A stretch of 64,000 nucleotides of DNA from Dendrolimus kikuchii (taxonomy: Eukaryota; Arthropoda; Insecta; Lepidoptera; Lasiocampidae): assembly GCA_019925095.2 (NCBI GenBank), contig CM034394.1, forward strand, positions 7,266,272 through 7,330,271, written 5' to 3'. Position numbers and translations under genes: made by a program. This document shows, in pieces, positions 34,601-49,600 of the stretch (its first letter is position 1; each line of letters begins with the position of its first letter). The notes beneath the pieces are model-generated. The model was not told where the DNA came from. It made no database searches and saw only the letters and a list, made by a program, of their open reading frames with translations.

Positions 34601-37600
34601 TATCGCCCCCGACCGACGCGTGTCGTTCCCCTAGCAACGACGCAGTTTGTGCGTAAATCGGTTAAGCATTTTCCCTCGCCTCAAAACAAAAAAAAAGGCC
34701 CCCGCCTCCGTGCTTGCCTTAGCTGGGCGGCACGGAGTGGAGATCGCTAGAGCTAAGGCTCAAGCTCCAGGGGTGGAAGTGATAAATGGCATCACGTCAG
34801 AAGTAGCTTCGGTGAACCCGCAGCAGCCCACCTCTCTACACCCCTTAGCCACTCACACCCATGTTGCCCCTGTCTTTATGGCATTTTTTGGGGCCCATGC
34901 AGGGAGTGGCGAGTCACCGTCTGCCCCTTTTTCCATGTTCCCTGAACATTGCGACGGGCAGACGCCATAGTCCCCATATTCCCAGACCCCCAGTACCACT
35001 AGCAGTTCACCCCAATAGCCCGGTACTTTTTGTCCTCATTTCCCACAATAGTTCTACACTGGCCGGGGCTTGGGTGCATTACTGTATGGTGTAGACAGGA
35101 ATAATCGCCGGTCAGTGTCACGCCACATTTACATTAAATTGGTCAAAGGGCTTCTACGTGTTGGCCTTTCCATGCCCCCACGCAAGCCCTCCAAAAGTCC
35201 GGGCCATTTTTATAGCCCGTGGTCTTCCAAGACATACATTGTAATAATAAAACTTTATTTATTTCTCAAACCCAACAGATTCACTAAGAAACCTTGTGTG
35301 TGAGACTGGTGCCTGAAATAGATTTATAAGAAATCTGTATGACAGGTCACCAGTGCGCCACTCCATGGCTACCAAAAATAAAAGATTCTTAAGATTAACT
35401 TAAAATTAGGCTTCCACAGTTAATGTAAAATTAACTAATAAAATTAAACAAAGAAATAAAATGTTAGAATAAAAGATGAATGTATGAGAGTGTGTGTGTG
35501 TGTGTGTGTGATATGTGATGTGTGAGGTGTGTATGTGCTTGTGCGTGTTAGTTTGCGTGTAGGCGTGGGTGGGTGAAGGTGGGTGAGGATATGTTCGGGT
35601 GTGTGTGGGTGCGGGTGTATGTAGATGTGAATGTATAGGTAAACTAATTTAAAAACTTCTAAATAATAACACATTACTACTTTTGGTATTTTATATAAGT
35701 GGGTGGAGCTGATCTTCTGTCTCCTCATAGCTCAAGGTTTTAAGCCATTTAATGATTTTTTCTTTGCAGGCGTATTTCTGTAGAGGGTATACTTGTAGAA
35801 TATTGTTTACTTTATTGTAAAGGTATGGTCCTAGAAAGGGAAAGAATCTTTGGACCAGACTCGTCTGACAGGTTCTTAAGTTATAAACAGCAGTTTTTCT
35901 GCGCTTGTCGCTTAATAGCTGTGAATCATACTGCAACTGTGAATGTTTTTTGAGCAATGTAAGTAATATAAAGATCTGACTGACAGTTAAAACACCCCAT
36001 TTTTCATAAAGTTCGTTGGTAGGAAAACGGTATGGAAGGCCTAAACTTACTTTTAAAATTGCCCTTTGAGCTCTCTCCACTTCAATAAGGTGGGTTTTCC
36101 CGGCACCCGCCCAACAAACAAGACAATATTCAGTGATGCTTTGGCAAAGTGCAAAATAAACCATGTTTATTACTTTCTTGTCAGCAACGAATTTTAAAGA
36201 CTTGAAAATGTAAATTAGTATACGTAAACGAGGAACTAGAGAGTTAATATGAGGTTTAAAAGTGACAGTAGAATCTAATATGATGCCAAGATATTTAATT
36301 GTCTCAGTTATTTAAAGGAATGGGTAGTTACAATTTGAGATCAAGTTTTTACAGGAATGTGCAACAATAGACAAAGTAGTTGGAGGAAGGAGATTGGATT
36401 TTGGAAAAAAGAGTAAGTATTTTGTCTTACTGATATTAAGTGTTAATAAATTAGATTTGAGCCAATTACAGACCTTACTTAGACCAGTTTGAGCATCTAC
36501 AAACAAGTCACACCAGTTATTGCCCATGAAAAAAATAGCGGTATCGTCCGCAAAAGTAAGAATTTTGCCATTAGTTATTGGCATGTCGCACAGATCGTTG
36601 ATATAAATGAGAAAAAGCGTTGGGCCAAGAATACTGCCCTGAGGGATGCCAAAAGCAAGTACACGCTCATCACTTGTCCATTTTTCAATTTTTACGCGCT
36701 GGGTCCTATTAGTCAAATAACTATTTAATAATTTTAAAGGCAATCCCCTAACGCCAATTCGATCTAACTTAGATATGAGGTGTGGGATAGAGACTGTGTC
36801 AAAAGCCTTAGCAAGGTCTAAGAAAACAGTGAGACATTTTTTCTTATCATCAATACTGGTCACTATATTACTAACTAGTTCTAAGACAGCATCACTAGTT
36901 GATCTCCCAGAGCGAAAGCCGTATTGGTTTGCGGAGAGTAAATTATTAATTTCTAAAAATTTCGTTAGGCGTTTGTTGATCAACCGCTCCAGTATTTTAG
37001 ATAGTGTAGGTAAAATCGAAATAGGTCTAAAATTATTAACACAGTTTCTATCCCCTCCTTTATAAATTGGTTTAATAAGAGCCGTTTTAAATGCCCTAGG
37101 AAATTCCCCTGTAGTAAATGCTAGGTTACATATATACGTTATGGGAGTAGCTAGTATATCGGCATATCTTTTAATTAACATACCAGAGATTTGGTCTAAT
37201 CCTACTGCGCACTTTTCTTTTAATCCTAAAATAAGCTGCTTTACTTCATTGTTATCAAAATCTCTGGTATCGAAAGGACATAAAACAAGTACGTGGAAGT
37301 AGATCAAAAAACATAATGAAACCACATTTCTGAAATCACCTGAAATATAATTGAGTTTAAGATATCAAATAAAGTATTAAATGAACGTGCTTACTTTTCC
37401 TGGTCTTCGTAAAATTTCATTGCTTTTTTGAAGGTAGGTGTTGCAATATATTTCCAAATACTAGGCTTAAAGTCTAGTTTATCAGCAGTAATGAAAAAAT
37501 CATGGACGCATTGGATAAGTTTCATTGCAGGTGAATCCTTTGGAAGATTTAGATCTAAACAGTTCAGTCGGCAACCGAGAGCAACTATGGCGATAGATTC

Positions 37601-40600
37601 TAAAGCCCATAGATTTATTTCGTCGTCAAACTTTGCATTCAGCACCCCGTTTTCGTCTCTAAGTGATTTCATCCTAAAAAAAAACATTTAAACCTGATTA
37701 TCCTATGATAAATTATTTATTTATTTTATTAATTGCAGTTTCATAACAATGTGAACCAAACAGACCATGTAATTTATTTATTTATATCCATCTTTCACGA
37801 CGTTAAGTAAAACAGCAAGATTACACTGTAGACTGGAACGCGCATTTCAAATATAATGACAATTCGAATTATTGCCGGGAATTCCCCCTTCTTCACAAAA
37901 TCTTAGTACATACATACATAACTTCACGCCAGTTCCCTTGCGAGGTAGGCACGAACAACAGAGCGCCATTCAGGATTATTCTTACACACCTCACTTGCTT
38001 CTTTGACATTCATAACTTTTCTCATGCACGCTCGTCTGTTCTTAAGGCTCCTCACATCACCTTCTGCTAGCACACGATCAATTTGATTATGGAAGGTGTG
38101 TCGTGGCCTTCCACGACTTTTGCATCCATCCACTTTTGCATTGTATATCTGTTTAGTCATTCTTTCATCATGCATTCTTTCCACATGCCCGAACCACCGG
38201 AGCATTCCTTTACTTACCTCCACCCCGCACTCTTTGTCAGACCAACTCTCTTTCTTACTTCGGTATTACGAACGGAAATCTTAGTGTTGTACGTAATACA
38301 CGAAATTAGTTTACTCAGTTTTTTCATTCCAACATTACCTAAAGAGTAAGTATCTCCATCACATTACCATTATATATATACATGAAAGAAGAAGTTGAGA
38401 TTCGTAACAAAGGAAAGAAAAACATAGCGCGTCAAACCATTGATACTTTCAGAAAATCTTCCCCCAGTTTTTCGCAAATCCTCTTTAGCCTTATTTCGGT
38501 TAATATTTTAGAACAAGGTCTGAGGGAAACAGTACCCGGCACTCATACCAAAGCCACTAAGATGAGAGCGTGCAGGAGTTCTATGCATCCTTTACCTCTG
38601 GATAAGTCTTGAGATGCTGGGGAGGCTCTAACTTCCTCCGAATCAAGGAGAGGTCAGCCCTCTGTTATGAGTAAACCCACCTTGGCTGTGGCTGCGAATT
38701 TGGTAACGCCTTTATGCCCGCGACCTTGACCTTATAGTGTAAAGATACATTGACTTGTTTTAATGGGTTTAGTGGTTTAGCTGACAAGCATTACTCCACT
38801 GCAGTACACTGTGGTGTGCGTAAACTCTATTTCAATTTGAAAAAAAATATTTTAAAATAAAGTAGGTAAATTAACAGAATAAATACCTTTTGATCATATC
38901 TTGTGCAACTTCATCTATTGCAGTAGTATAAAGTTTTATAGTTTTCGGCTGCAACATTACGGGATTTACCGCAGATCTAAAACTTTTCCACAGGGTTCCA
39001 TGACTGAAAAAAAAAGTACATAGTGTGATATACTAATAAACATACCACAGCTCAAATAATCACTACATTCCGATAGTAAGATCAGTGCGTGCGGACGTAA
39101 TTGTAGTAGAAGGCATTTACCGAATGAAATAGTTGTTTTCACACACATAGGATTATACCTACACGTTCATAAGGTCGAACATATTTGAAGTCGCAGATAT
39201 AATTAGTATTATCATAATATTTAATTTTTTATTATTATTGTTAGTGGATTATGTTGGCAAAGCTGGAATCTTGCTAATCGTGCAGGCATAAATAATGCTG
39301 TTTTTAATGTAACGTAACAGTAGCTTTAAAGTAAAATTGGTAAGACTCACTCTGTAACCAATCCTGTCGGTAGTTTCGATTGGCCTTTAGTCTTGTTATG
39401 TTGTTTTCTATAATATTCCAAAGATTTGAATCCAGGTCGGATTGGCATCGAATTTTCACCACGCAGTATCTGGAAAAATTAAAACATTAAAGTTAATTCA
39501 TGTTTTCATAGCCATACTAATAAAGAATATTAGCATTGATAAAAAACGTAACTTTGCAAAGCTCCTAAACTCTTTATAACTATTTATGGCATCTTTGATT
39601 ATACAACCTAATCAAAGTATGGCATCATCACAGATTATTATTTTCTCGCGTTTTGACGTAAAACATGTATGTTTATATGTTAAGAGCATTTACTGAATGA
39701 ATAGTTGTTTTATTGAATTCCCACAATTAATCAGGACATCACAATGTTTAATAAAACCAGTCACAAAATAGCTTTGTATGTATAGTATAATATTAGTATT
39801 GTCTACGTATTTGGGATCGGCCCCAGTGTTCCGTTACATAGTTACTCATAACGCAAGCGCAACTGGCTTAGCTTGAGCATATACAATGTGTGCATTTGTC
39901 TGCCGATTTCTTTATATTCTTCTTATTATTTTTAATTTATTTAAGATTAGCTAAAAAATTTGTGTTTATAAATTATCGGCTTAACTTTAGTTTCATTTTA
40001 TTTTTTCTATCTATCTTTTTTCTATGCCACAAGACATTAAAATCAATGTTAAACGGAATTGAAGCTAATAAAAAACGGTATTAATAAGTTTTTTTTCTAT
40101 TAATTTGGTCTAAAAATAAGTCACAGGAAAATTTGTGATTCATACTAAGATACTTTTATTTCAGAACGGAATGAAATTGTAAATCACAAAAGTAAAGTAC
40201 TCACCTGAGAAGAACCTTCAGCGTCAAATAGTAAAATTAATGCAGGTCTTCCAACAAGGCGGTCTAACCTCACGATGGGGCCATAAGTTTTGTTTAATAG
40301 GTCCGAAAGTTCCACACCGTTAACATTGTGAAATTGACCTGAAACAGTTCTGATAATATCATAAAATACTCATTTTATATTAAGTCTCTTGCCGTCGTAC
40401 GTAACGATGGCAAGAGACTGGACTGTCACTCGTCCCTTGGAAGATGGGGCCGCCGCTAGTGTGGGATGAGACCTGTGTTGACACACTGGCCCCGTCACAT
40501 CTTCCAATGACCGAGTCAGGGGCTGGCAACGCCGCCGCTTCAGCTGAAGATGTCAAACGCTGCAAATATGGAGCCTTAAGAAAAGGTTACATATTTGTGC

Positions 40601-43600
40601 CGTTTGGGGTTAAAACATTAGGCCCGTGGGGTCCATCGGTAAAGAGTTTCTTTAAAGATATACGTAAGAAACTCTTTGACACTACCCGTGATCAGAAGGC
40701 TAGCTCATATTTTGCACAACAAATAAGTATTGCAATACAGCGTGGCAATGCAGCCAGCCTTCTAGGCACGCTCCCCGTCGGCAGTGATCTGCTACATAGT
40801 GTATTTTAGTTTTTTTTTTATCTGAGATTATTCACATCAAATTTATTTTAAAGAATGTGGTATTTTATGTGGAATTTTGTTTTTCGATCTTAATTGGCCT
40901 TAAGGGCGTCGTATACATTTTGGCAAAATGATCAAATTCGGAATCCTATTATTATATGTGTATAATACACATATTAGATTTTCGGCCGAGCCACCAGTTC
41001 ATCACACCAACACAAACTAACAAATTCAATGCCAATTCAGCTAATTACTAATTTTTCGAATTATGTCAGTAAATTTAGTTCTCTTACGAGTTCCACGCTT
41101 CGGATTTTATGCATAATGGCCTGTTTCTATATTTTACCAGATGTTCATTTGCCTTACTATCGGTTAAAATTTGATTTTTTTTATATTTTTTTTTTATTGC
41201 AGGAGTTCAGTGGACAGGCAGATGGCCCACTTGATGGAAAGGGTTACCATCGCCTATGGACATTTGCAACACCAAAGGTGCTACAAATGCGCTGCTGATC
41301 TCTTAAAGGAGACTGGAACCTGGTCACTAATGCCGGAACACAACATAAGGTTGTTATGGCGACATACTTTAGACCAGGGGTGGTCGCCATCCAGTCGAGC
41401 AAATACCCTACCACCTGGCTGTGGGTTGTTTAGTCGCCTCTTACGACAGGCCGCCAGGCCGCAGGAAATTGTATTCTTTCTCCGTTCCTGCACAGATAAA
41501 ATATAATTAGATATAAGCTACATTCAAGTAATGTCAAAATACAGCCGATGGTAGAGCAAAAGAATTAAAGGTAAGATAAATAAACCGGCCATAAGAATAA
41601 TACCTGAGTAAACATAGCTCAGTGTGCAATATCTTTAACGTTGTCTAGTTGAAGTAAATGTTTCTACACGCATTTTAATGAATGAATTTAAACTTACTGA
41701 CATAAGTACAGATATCGGTCAAGTGCATGCTAAGTCACGAATGTACCTAATATTCCAAAATCTACACAAGGGATCCAGCCAATTGCCATTGAAAGTATTT
41801 TTTAAGTTCCTTGTTTTTTTTTCTGGATTTTTGTTCAAAAGTTATAAGGAGATACACTTTTTACAAACGTTTATTTCACTTGCAATGTTTGTTAGTTTGG
41901 TTAGTTACTACTTTAGAAGTGAATATCTCCCTAGCTATTGAGTTGGGCAAAAAGTTATCCAGAAATATCTCCAAAGATTTTGAAGACGTATTTATTGTTT
42001 AACGATCCTTTAGTTACATGTATTTTTCTATTTTTTCTTCATCACTATGTAATATATATCGTACTTGTGTATTCCACGGAGAAAATAAGTGTCATTTTTC
42101 AAAGAGGTGTATGCAGATGTAGTGTATTATAATCTTATTGCTCCATCCGGGATAATGTTAGAGGTAGTGATCGTTTCATGCAAATGTAGCTATGGCTTTA
42201 ATGTTTTACTTTTTTTATATCTTTATTTATTTATGAGGGTATTTTCAAAAAGAAAATGTCATCCCCATTATTGCTCCCAAAAATATATAAAAGCAACATT
42301 AATCATTAATTTTGACGACTTAAATGAAAAGAAATAATTTTAAACAGCATTCTGGCCTCATCGGATAGTGGTGAGGCCAGAACACTGTTAAAAAAGCCCA
42401 AATTAGACGTTCTAGCGCCAAATTTGTCACGTCTCTGAGGTTCGATGCGCACACATTCAACCAAAATGTGATGAACATCTTCTCTCACTCCGCATACAGC
42501 GCAATTCGGGGAATTGATTTTACGTATCATGTAACCAAAACAATTCAGTGGGACATGCCCAGATCTAAGCCTCAGTGCCGTAACAAGTTCTTGCCTTATC
42601 ATTCTGCTCACATCGAACCAAGGGGAGCGAGGGAGAGATGGCTGGATCACTTTATACCATATGCCTTTTGTTAACGATTTTTTGTCAAAATATTCTGACC
42701 AAAAATTTAAGCATACATTTTTGAAGTGTTATTTGTGATGCGATATTGTTATTAATAGTTAATAACTTTGAAGTTTAGTTATTCGTTTATGACGTTATTT
42801 TTAACGCTATAAATAAGATACATTTGGCCACAGTCAATAGTATAACATTATCTCAGATGGAGGTCGAACATAATAGATCTTGTCATTATCATAAGTATAA
42901 ATAAATAATCGGCAGACAAACACACACATTGTATATCCCCAAATTAAGCAAGTTACGTTTGTGTTATGGGTAATATACAACGGACTACTCGGGGGCCGAT
43001 CAACATCAACACATATACACACAACAACATTAACATCACACACATACATACACATGACATTGAGATGATACACGTCAATATCAGATGGCCTAAAGAAGTT
43101 GCCTTTGGAGAATTGCTTAGTGAAATTGACACGTGTCTAGATATACTGGTAAATTGTAAGAAATAGGATGAAAGTCCATTTCATTTTGATACTCGTCATT
43201 TTAACCATACGTTTCTGCGAAAACGACCTCTTTAGACCTCTAACCTTCGTCTAGAGCAGTGTTCGGTGCGATTCGTGTACAAATGAACTTTCTGATTACA
43301 TTCTTATGTGTGAAGTTAGAAATATCATCTGAAGCAAGAACCGATCAAACTTACCACCAGGCATAAAGTGTAACAGTTGACCGATAACCGGCAACGCCGA
43401 TGGCCCGGGTATATCTTTCCAAGATTTTATAGCAGAAACATTTTCATTTGCTTGCACAGCAGCAGTGCTCACCGCAACGTTTCTGTGAATATTAATGAAT
43501 AGGTATTCAAATTCAAATTTATTTAACCAAACTTCTCATTACATGACAAAGATATAACAAAAGTTTTTTTTTTTTTTAAGGCGGGGGAATGCTATTTACG

Positions 43601-46600
43601 CATAATACTGGGTCCTTTGCAAAGGATTAGACCATAATTGATCATGAAGGCTTTCCCCTTTGATAAGGGGCAATCCGAACAATAATCAAGCCTGCTTGTT
43701 TGGAGACTCAGAGAAGTTGCACGGGCAACAACCACTACCCACTAAAACCACCCTCCATGTGCCCGGCGCTTTTTGTGTAGGAAAGGCTGAGACTTAGAAC
43801 GTAGTTACGCCCAGTCCGATCCAGCGCAAAAAGTGTCTGAATGTGCCCCGGGAATCAGAACAGATTCACTTCGGCAGCGGGGGTGATGAATCCTTTGCTC
43901 CCTTGATAGCTAAAGGCCCCCCGAAGCGGTATTATTCAGGGTGGGAAGTCATGCGCATACCTGCGTCTCCGGATGCCAGCCAACCGCCGGCGTCCGCGTG
44001 GAGTCGCATTAGTACGCGCAATAATACTCCTCTCCCTATCTCGTTCGGCGGCCTCTTTGAGAGACATTACCGTCTCACAAGAAGTAACCGCAGCCCCCCA
44101 GGTATCGCTGCTATGCAGCATGGCTTTCACCAGACTGCAGAGCGAGTCGATCGCTCCTACTTGTGTCTTGAGTTCGAAACGCTGCGGCGCCCATGCCGCG
44201 CACTCGACTAGTGTGTGAAACGCCGTGTCGGGTGCGCCGCACTGGCGGCATTCCGGGGAAGGCAAGCAGTCCACAATGCGACACAGATACTTATCGAAAC
44301 ACCCGTGTCCGGTAAGTATCTGTGTCATCCTGAAGGTCAGGGTTCCGCTTTCGCGGGTGACCCATTCCATCAGCTGCGGCCTGATTGTCTCCACCGTGTA
44401 GCCGCCAGCCGCATGGTTTTCCAACTTTTGAGACCAGATGGCGAGCATGGAGGCGGTTTCCCGCTTCCTGATCGCCTCGATTTCGACCTGGCAGAAGAGC
44501 AGGCCGCGAGCGAGAGCATCCTGTCGGGAGCGCCGCACTTTCGCCAGTACGTCCGCCTGGAGAGGCCAGGGCGGATCGCCTGCTAAAAGTGTCGACGCCG
44601 TCCACGACACTGTACGGTACCCTCGAATGGTCCTCACGGCCAGAACCCGCTGCGCCCGGTGCAGCAGAGTTCTATTGTGGCGGTGAAGTGCAACGGACCA
44701 AACGAGTGCACCGTACAGGGCCATACTCCGAAGGATGCCCGAGTAGAGCTTCCGAGTCGCACCCCCCGGGCTCCCCACGTTAGGAAGCAGCCGAGAGAGG
44801 GCGCCTGCGGACCTCACGAGTTGGGGAACTAACTGCTCAAAGTGCGCTTTGAACAGCCATTTCCCATCGAGAACTAGCCCCAGATATGTCATCTGGGGCC
44901 CTACTCTAATCGCCACCCCTTGGACCGTAACGGACAAGTCCACGGGGGGATTACGGAAACGCCTATGGAACATGATGTGCTAAGGTACGTTATCCTGGTT
45001 GACACATTCTGAGCGAGATTTGGCTCCTAAAGAAGCCTGCACTAGGTAAAGCCTGTATCGCAGTGATCGTATAGTTTGATACATTCATAAAATAACACAT
45101 TATTCAATACATATTTATAATTATGGAAGTTTGAGCGCTTGAGTATGTTGCGTGATTGCGTGCGCGCGCGCCTGTGTGTGTATGTGCACGTGTGTGTGTG
45201 TGTGTGTGTTTGTGTGTGTGAGTCTGTATACGTGTATGTAATTGTATATTTAAGACACAATACGGCGGCAGACAAACACACATATTGTATATCCCCAAAT
45301 TAAGCAAGTTACGCTTGTGTTATGGGTAATATACAACGTACTCTGGGGCCGATCCCAGACACCCAGACCATAGTAAATAACGGAGAAAATACGTGTCCGA
45401 AAGTTACTATACCAGGAATCGAACCCGGAGCCTCTGTGTTGCAGGGAGGTAGGCCGGCAAAGGCTTAGCCCGCTCAACCGCAGAGGCCGTCTGTAATACG
45501 CAGTAGTTCTTCTGTTTAAAAGTAAATGAGAGAATGTAAGAGTTTAAATGTAAACTTTTTGTCTGTTTTAATGTTATCCTAATAATTTCTCCTTTGCTTA
45601 GTTTAGCTATACTGTTATATATAAAAGGGTACACTAAGAACTTCAGCTTCAGTATATACTATATAGCTTAGTAGTATACAGTAGCGGAATGGCTTTTTCA
45701 TCATTACTTTTAGTACGGATCGCTGTGCTCTTTCTAAATCGATCATTAGTGTGATGCTTGAGGTGATGCAGTAAGTAATAATGGATTCATACAGAGATGT
45801 GTATGTTACGGGCAATTTGATAAATCCGGTCAATGTGAATAGTGATCGGTCTGTATACATAACGCCCGTATCAAGTGGGCAATATAATAAAACACAGATG
45901 AAGTGTAGTTTTTTTGTATATTAAATGAGGTTAGGGTATAGTTTTATAGCATTTTTATTTATTATTTGAGATATTAAGTGAATTTTGGGCGGCTTAAAAA
46001 TAAACAAACACGAAGGCTAAGGCGCCTTAGCCTTCTAACCCATATCTATAACGATTGGAAAAATTCTTTCAGTGTTGAATAGTACATTTATCGAGGAAGG
46101 CTATAGGCTATATTATATTTTCAAAAAATTAGGGATGCTTACTAAAAGTCCAATAATGTAACCCAAGGTGTAAAAAAATGGCCCGAAAAAATCGTTACAC
46201 GGAGTGCGCTGCGAAAACTATTGATTATAGAACAAAACAATGTACTACCACTTTGAAGAACATATAATTGTCTACAAAAAATATCGCGTAACCATAATAT
46301 GCCTAACTATTATAGTTATCTCACAATAAGTGTTTTCTTTTATTTTTTAAATAATTAAAATGCCGTCGCTTAAAAAACTCTTTATTTTGTACCTTATTTT
46401 GTATTAATCCTTATCAAAATAAATTACTCAATATTCAAGACGAATTTCGTTTCCAGAACTTTTTAAATTATTCAATTCGGACGTTTCATTCAAAAGATAT
46501 CGCGATAATTAAAATGTAAGTATTAGTGTTGTAGCCAAATATACTAATATTGTTTGATTGAACGCGCTAATCTCAAGAACTACTGGTCTGATTTGAAAAA

Positions 46601-49600
46601 TTCTTTCAGTGTTGGATAGCCCATTTATTGAGGAAGGCTTATAGGCTATATATCATCACGCTGAGACCCATAGGAGCGGAGTACCAATGAAGAATGTTTC
46701 AAAATCGGAGTGTTTTGAAAGCCAATTCCACGCGGACAACATCGCGGGCACAGCTAGTCTTATATATAAAATTCTCGTGTCACAATGTTCGTTCCCATAC
46801 TCCTCCGAAACGGCTTGACCGATTCTTATGAAATTTTTTATGCATATTTATTAAGTCTGAGAATCGGCTACTATCTATTTTTCAAACCCCTAAGTGATAA
46901 GGAGTGTCCACCCCAAAAATTTATTTTTTGGATATTTTTTTATTTTTTTAGGATACCGCATTAAAAAATACATACAACCCTAAATTTTCACTCCTCTACG
47001 ATCAACCCCTATTTTTTATTTGTATGTATGGGAACGAACATTGTGACACGAGAATTTTATATATAAGACTAACTGTGCCCGCGACGTTGTCCGCGTGGAA
47101 TTGGCTTTCAAAACCCTCCGATTTTGAAACAACTTATTAACTTTAATTTTTTGGCAAGATTTTTAATCTTATTTTGTCATGACTTCGAATAAAAAAAATT
47201 ATTTGTAGAGTTGAGTATGTCAGTCACAGCAGAGATAAATTTATCAATATTTATAAAAGTATATATATATATCTGTATATGCTTATAATAGAAACTGTGT
47301 CGGTTATGTCGATTTGGAGGCATTCGGCTTCTTTGAAATTAGGTTCAGTAACAGTGGCATTCTATTCGTTTTTAATGAATATTGCTATCTATATACCTCC
47401 TGCCCTATTAAGGTTGTTTGTAGTACAGTAAGAGTTATAACTGGGGATTTGATGTAAGGGAATATCAGCCTTAAGACAGCATTCTGTAAGGACAATTAAG
47501 GAGTAATATATACATATATATATATATATATATATTTGCAGCGCCATCAACCGGGACCGATTGTTAATCAAAACCATTCTCGACTGTACTTGAAAAAACA
47601 CAAAAAAAATCTTCAAAATCGGTTCCACCGTTAAAGAGGTGTTCAGCGGCGCCACCTAACGGGTCCAATCGTGAATCTAAACTATCACGGGATCAACTTG
47701 AACACACACAAAAATAAATTTACCTAAATCCTGGAACCCGATTGCAGCGCCATCGACCTGGTTCAAATTTAAATCTAAACCTTCTCGGGAACAAACAAAA
47801 ATAATTCACCTAAATCAGACAAATGAAAATGAGTTTAAATGCAGTCCCCATTGCCGAAATCGGCCGGGAAAGATCATAACAAATGAATGGCTAGACTGAT
47901 GTTGTTACTGATGTTTTTTAATGATAATTTTTTTTATTGATGAATATCATATTTTAATACTTATTATCCTATTCCGGACGAAGACAATTCTAAAAACACA
48001 AAAATCATATAAAGTTGGTCCAGCCGTTCTTGGGTTATAAATGGTGTAACTAACACGACTTTATTATATAGTAGAGTTTAACCCGCGGCTACGCCGCGGG
48101 TCAACCTCTAGTGCGTGTCTCTTGTTTAAAGAGCAAGTAGTACTAGTTTTGAATCATTTTCCATAGCATTAGACGAGAGCACCGATTTGTCTGACACAGC
48201 TCAACTGGCTATATTTATTCGAGGTGTTGATAAGGAGTTCACTGTTACTGAGGAATTGCTTGCTTTGCAGCTGCTAAAAGGAACCACTACAGGAGAGGAT
48301 ATTTTTATTGAAGTTCAAAAGGTATTCACAAGTTTTGGCTTGCCATGGTTAAAATTAATTGGAGTATGCATTGATGGTGCACCTTCTATGGTCGGCTTAC
48401 GTAAAGGTTTCATCGGAATTTTGAATGAAAAAGCAACAGAATTAAATGTGCAAATAGATGGATTTGATAGTCCTTCATTGCATTATCCACCAACAGAACT
48501 TGTGTTCTAAGTCCATTCGACTCCAGAATGTTATGAATGTGGTAGTAAAATCCATCAACTTTATTCGATCCCGAGGGCTTAACCATCGTCAGTTTAAGGC
48601 GTTTTTGGATGAAATATCAGCTGAATATAACGACGTAACATATTATTGTGAAGTCAGATGGCTGAGCAAAGGAAAAATGTTGAAACGGTTTTACGAGCTT
48701 AGAAATGAGATAGCAGACTTTATGAAAATAAAAGATAAACCACTATCTGAATTAAGTGACCCAAAATGGATATGTGACTTAGCATTTCTGGTCGATCTTA
48801 CAGGCTATTTGAATGATTTAAATTTGAAACTTCAAAAACAAGGTCAGTTATTAAATGATTTGTACAGTCATTTGAAAGCGTTTCAGATCAAACTACGCTT
48901 GTGGGAGTCACAGATGCTGTCTGGTAACAGTTACCATTTCAACACGCTCCTTGGGTATGAAAATATTGCTTATGCTCAATATGCTGAAGAACTCAAGTTA
49001 CTGTCGGAACGATTTTTGAACAGATTTAGCGACTGCAAAAACATGGAAGACTGTTTCAGTTTATTTGCTACTCCTACAAAATGTAATGTACAAGATGCTC
49101 CAATACACTTACAAATGGAGTTGATCGAGATTCAAGAAAACTCACTCCTAAAATCCAAATTTGAAGACGTAGAGTTGTGCGATTTCTACAAAAATACCTA
49201 GAAGAAGATAATTTTCCACAGCTTAGAAAATTCGCAAGAAGATTGATTTGTGCGTTTGGCAGTACTTATAAATGCGAGCAGTTTTTTTCATTGATGAAAG
49301 TTAATAAATCAACACATCGTTATCTATCGTCTTTGTATGTATTTGATTAGTTTCCCAAATTCAAGCTCGTGTCTCATTGATTTCGGTTGATTCATTGATT
49401 GATTTCAGTGTATTTAACTTTCGGAGTTTGTAACAATTGGAAATTTAACGATTTAATTATAATGTACAATTTTTTTAAATTTCATTTTGTTATTTTAATA
49501 AATTGTACTATAATAACATTGTCGTATTATTTCATGTGTAATATCTATCGCTAAAAATATTATCACTACTTTAAAATGCACTAAGTACTTTTAAACGCGG

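Noticed and set aside
35444..35728. His/Thr-rich minus-strand frame
   Set aside because: Translation of the TG/CA simple repeat in a LINE 3' UTR.
38083..38349. Plus-strand frames opposite the RTE copy
   Set aside because: Antisense of the RTE C-terminal frame, rich in His/Phe/Ser as expected for a shadow.
44215..44586. Long plus-strand frames over 43843-44783 and minus-strand frames over 49665-50531
   Set aside because: Shadows of the real LINE ORFs on the opposite strand; the same shadows appear in both sister copies.
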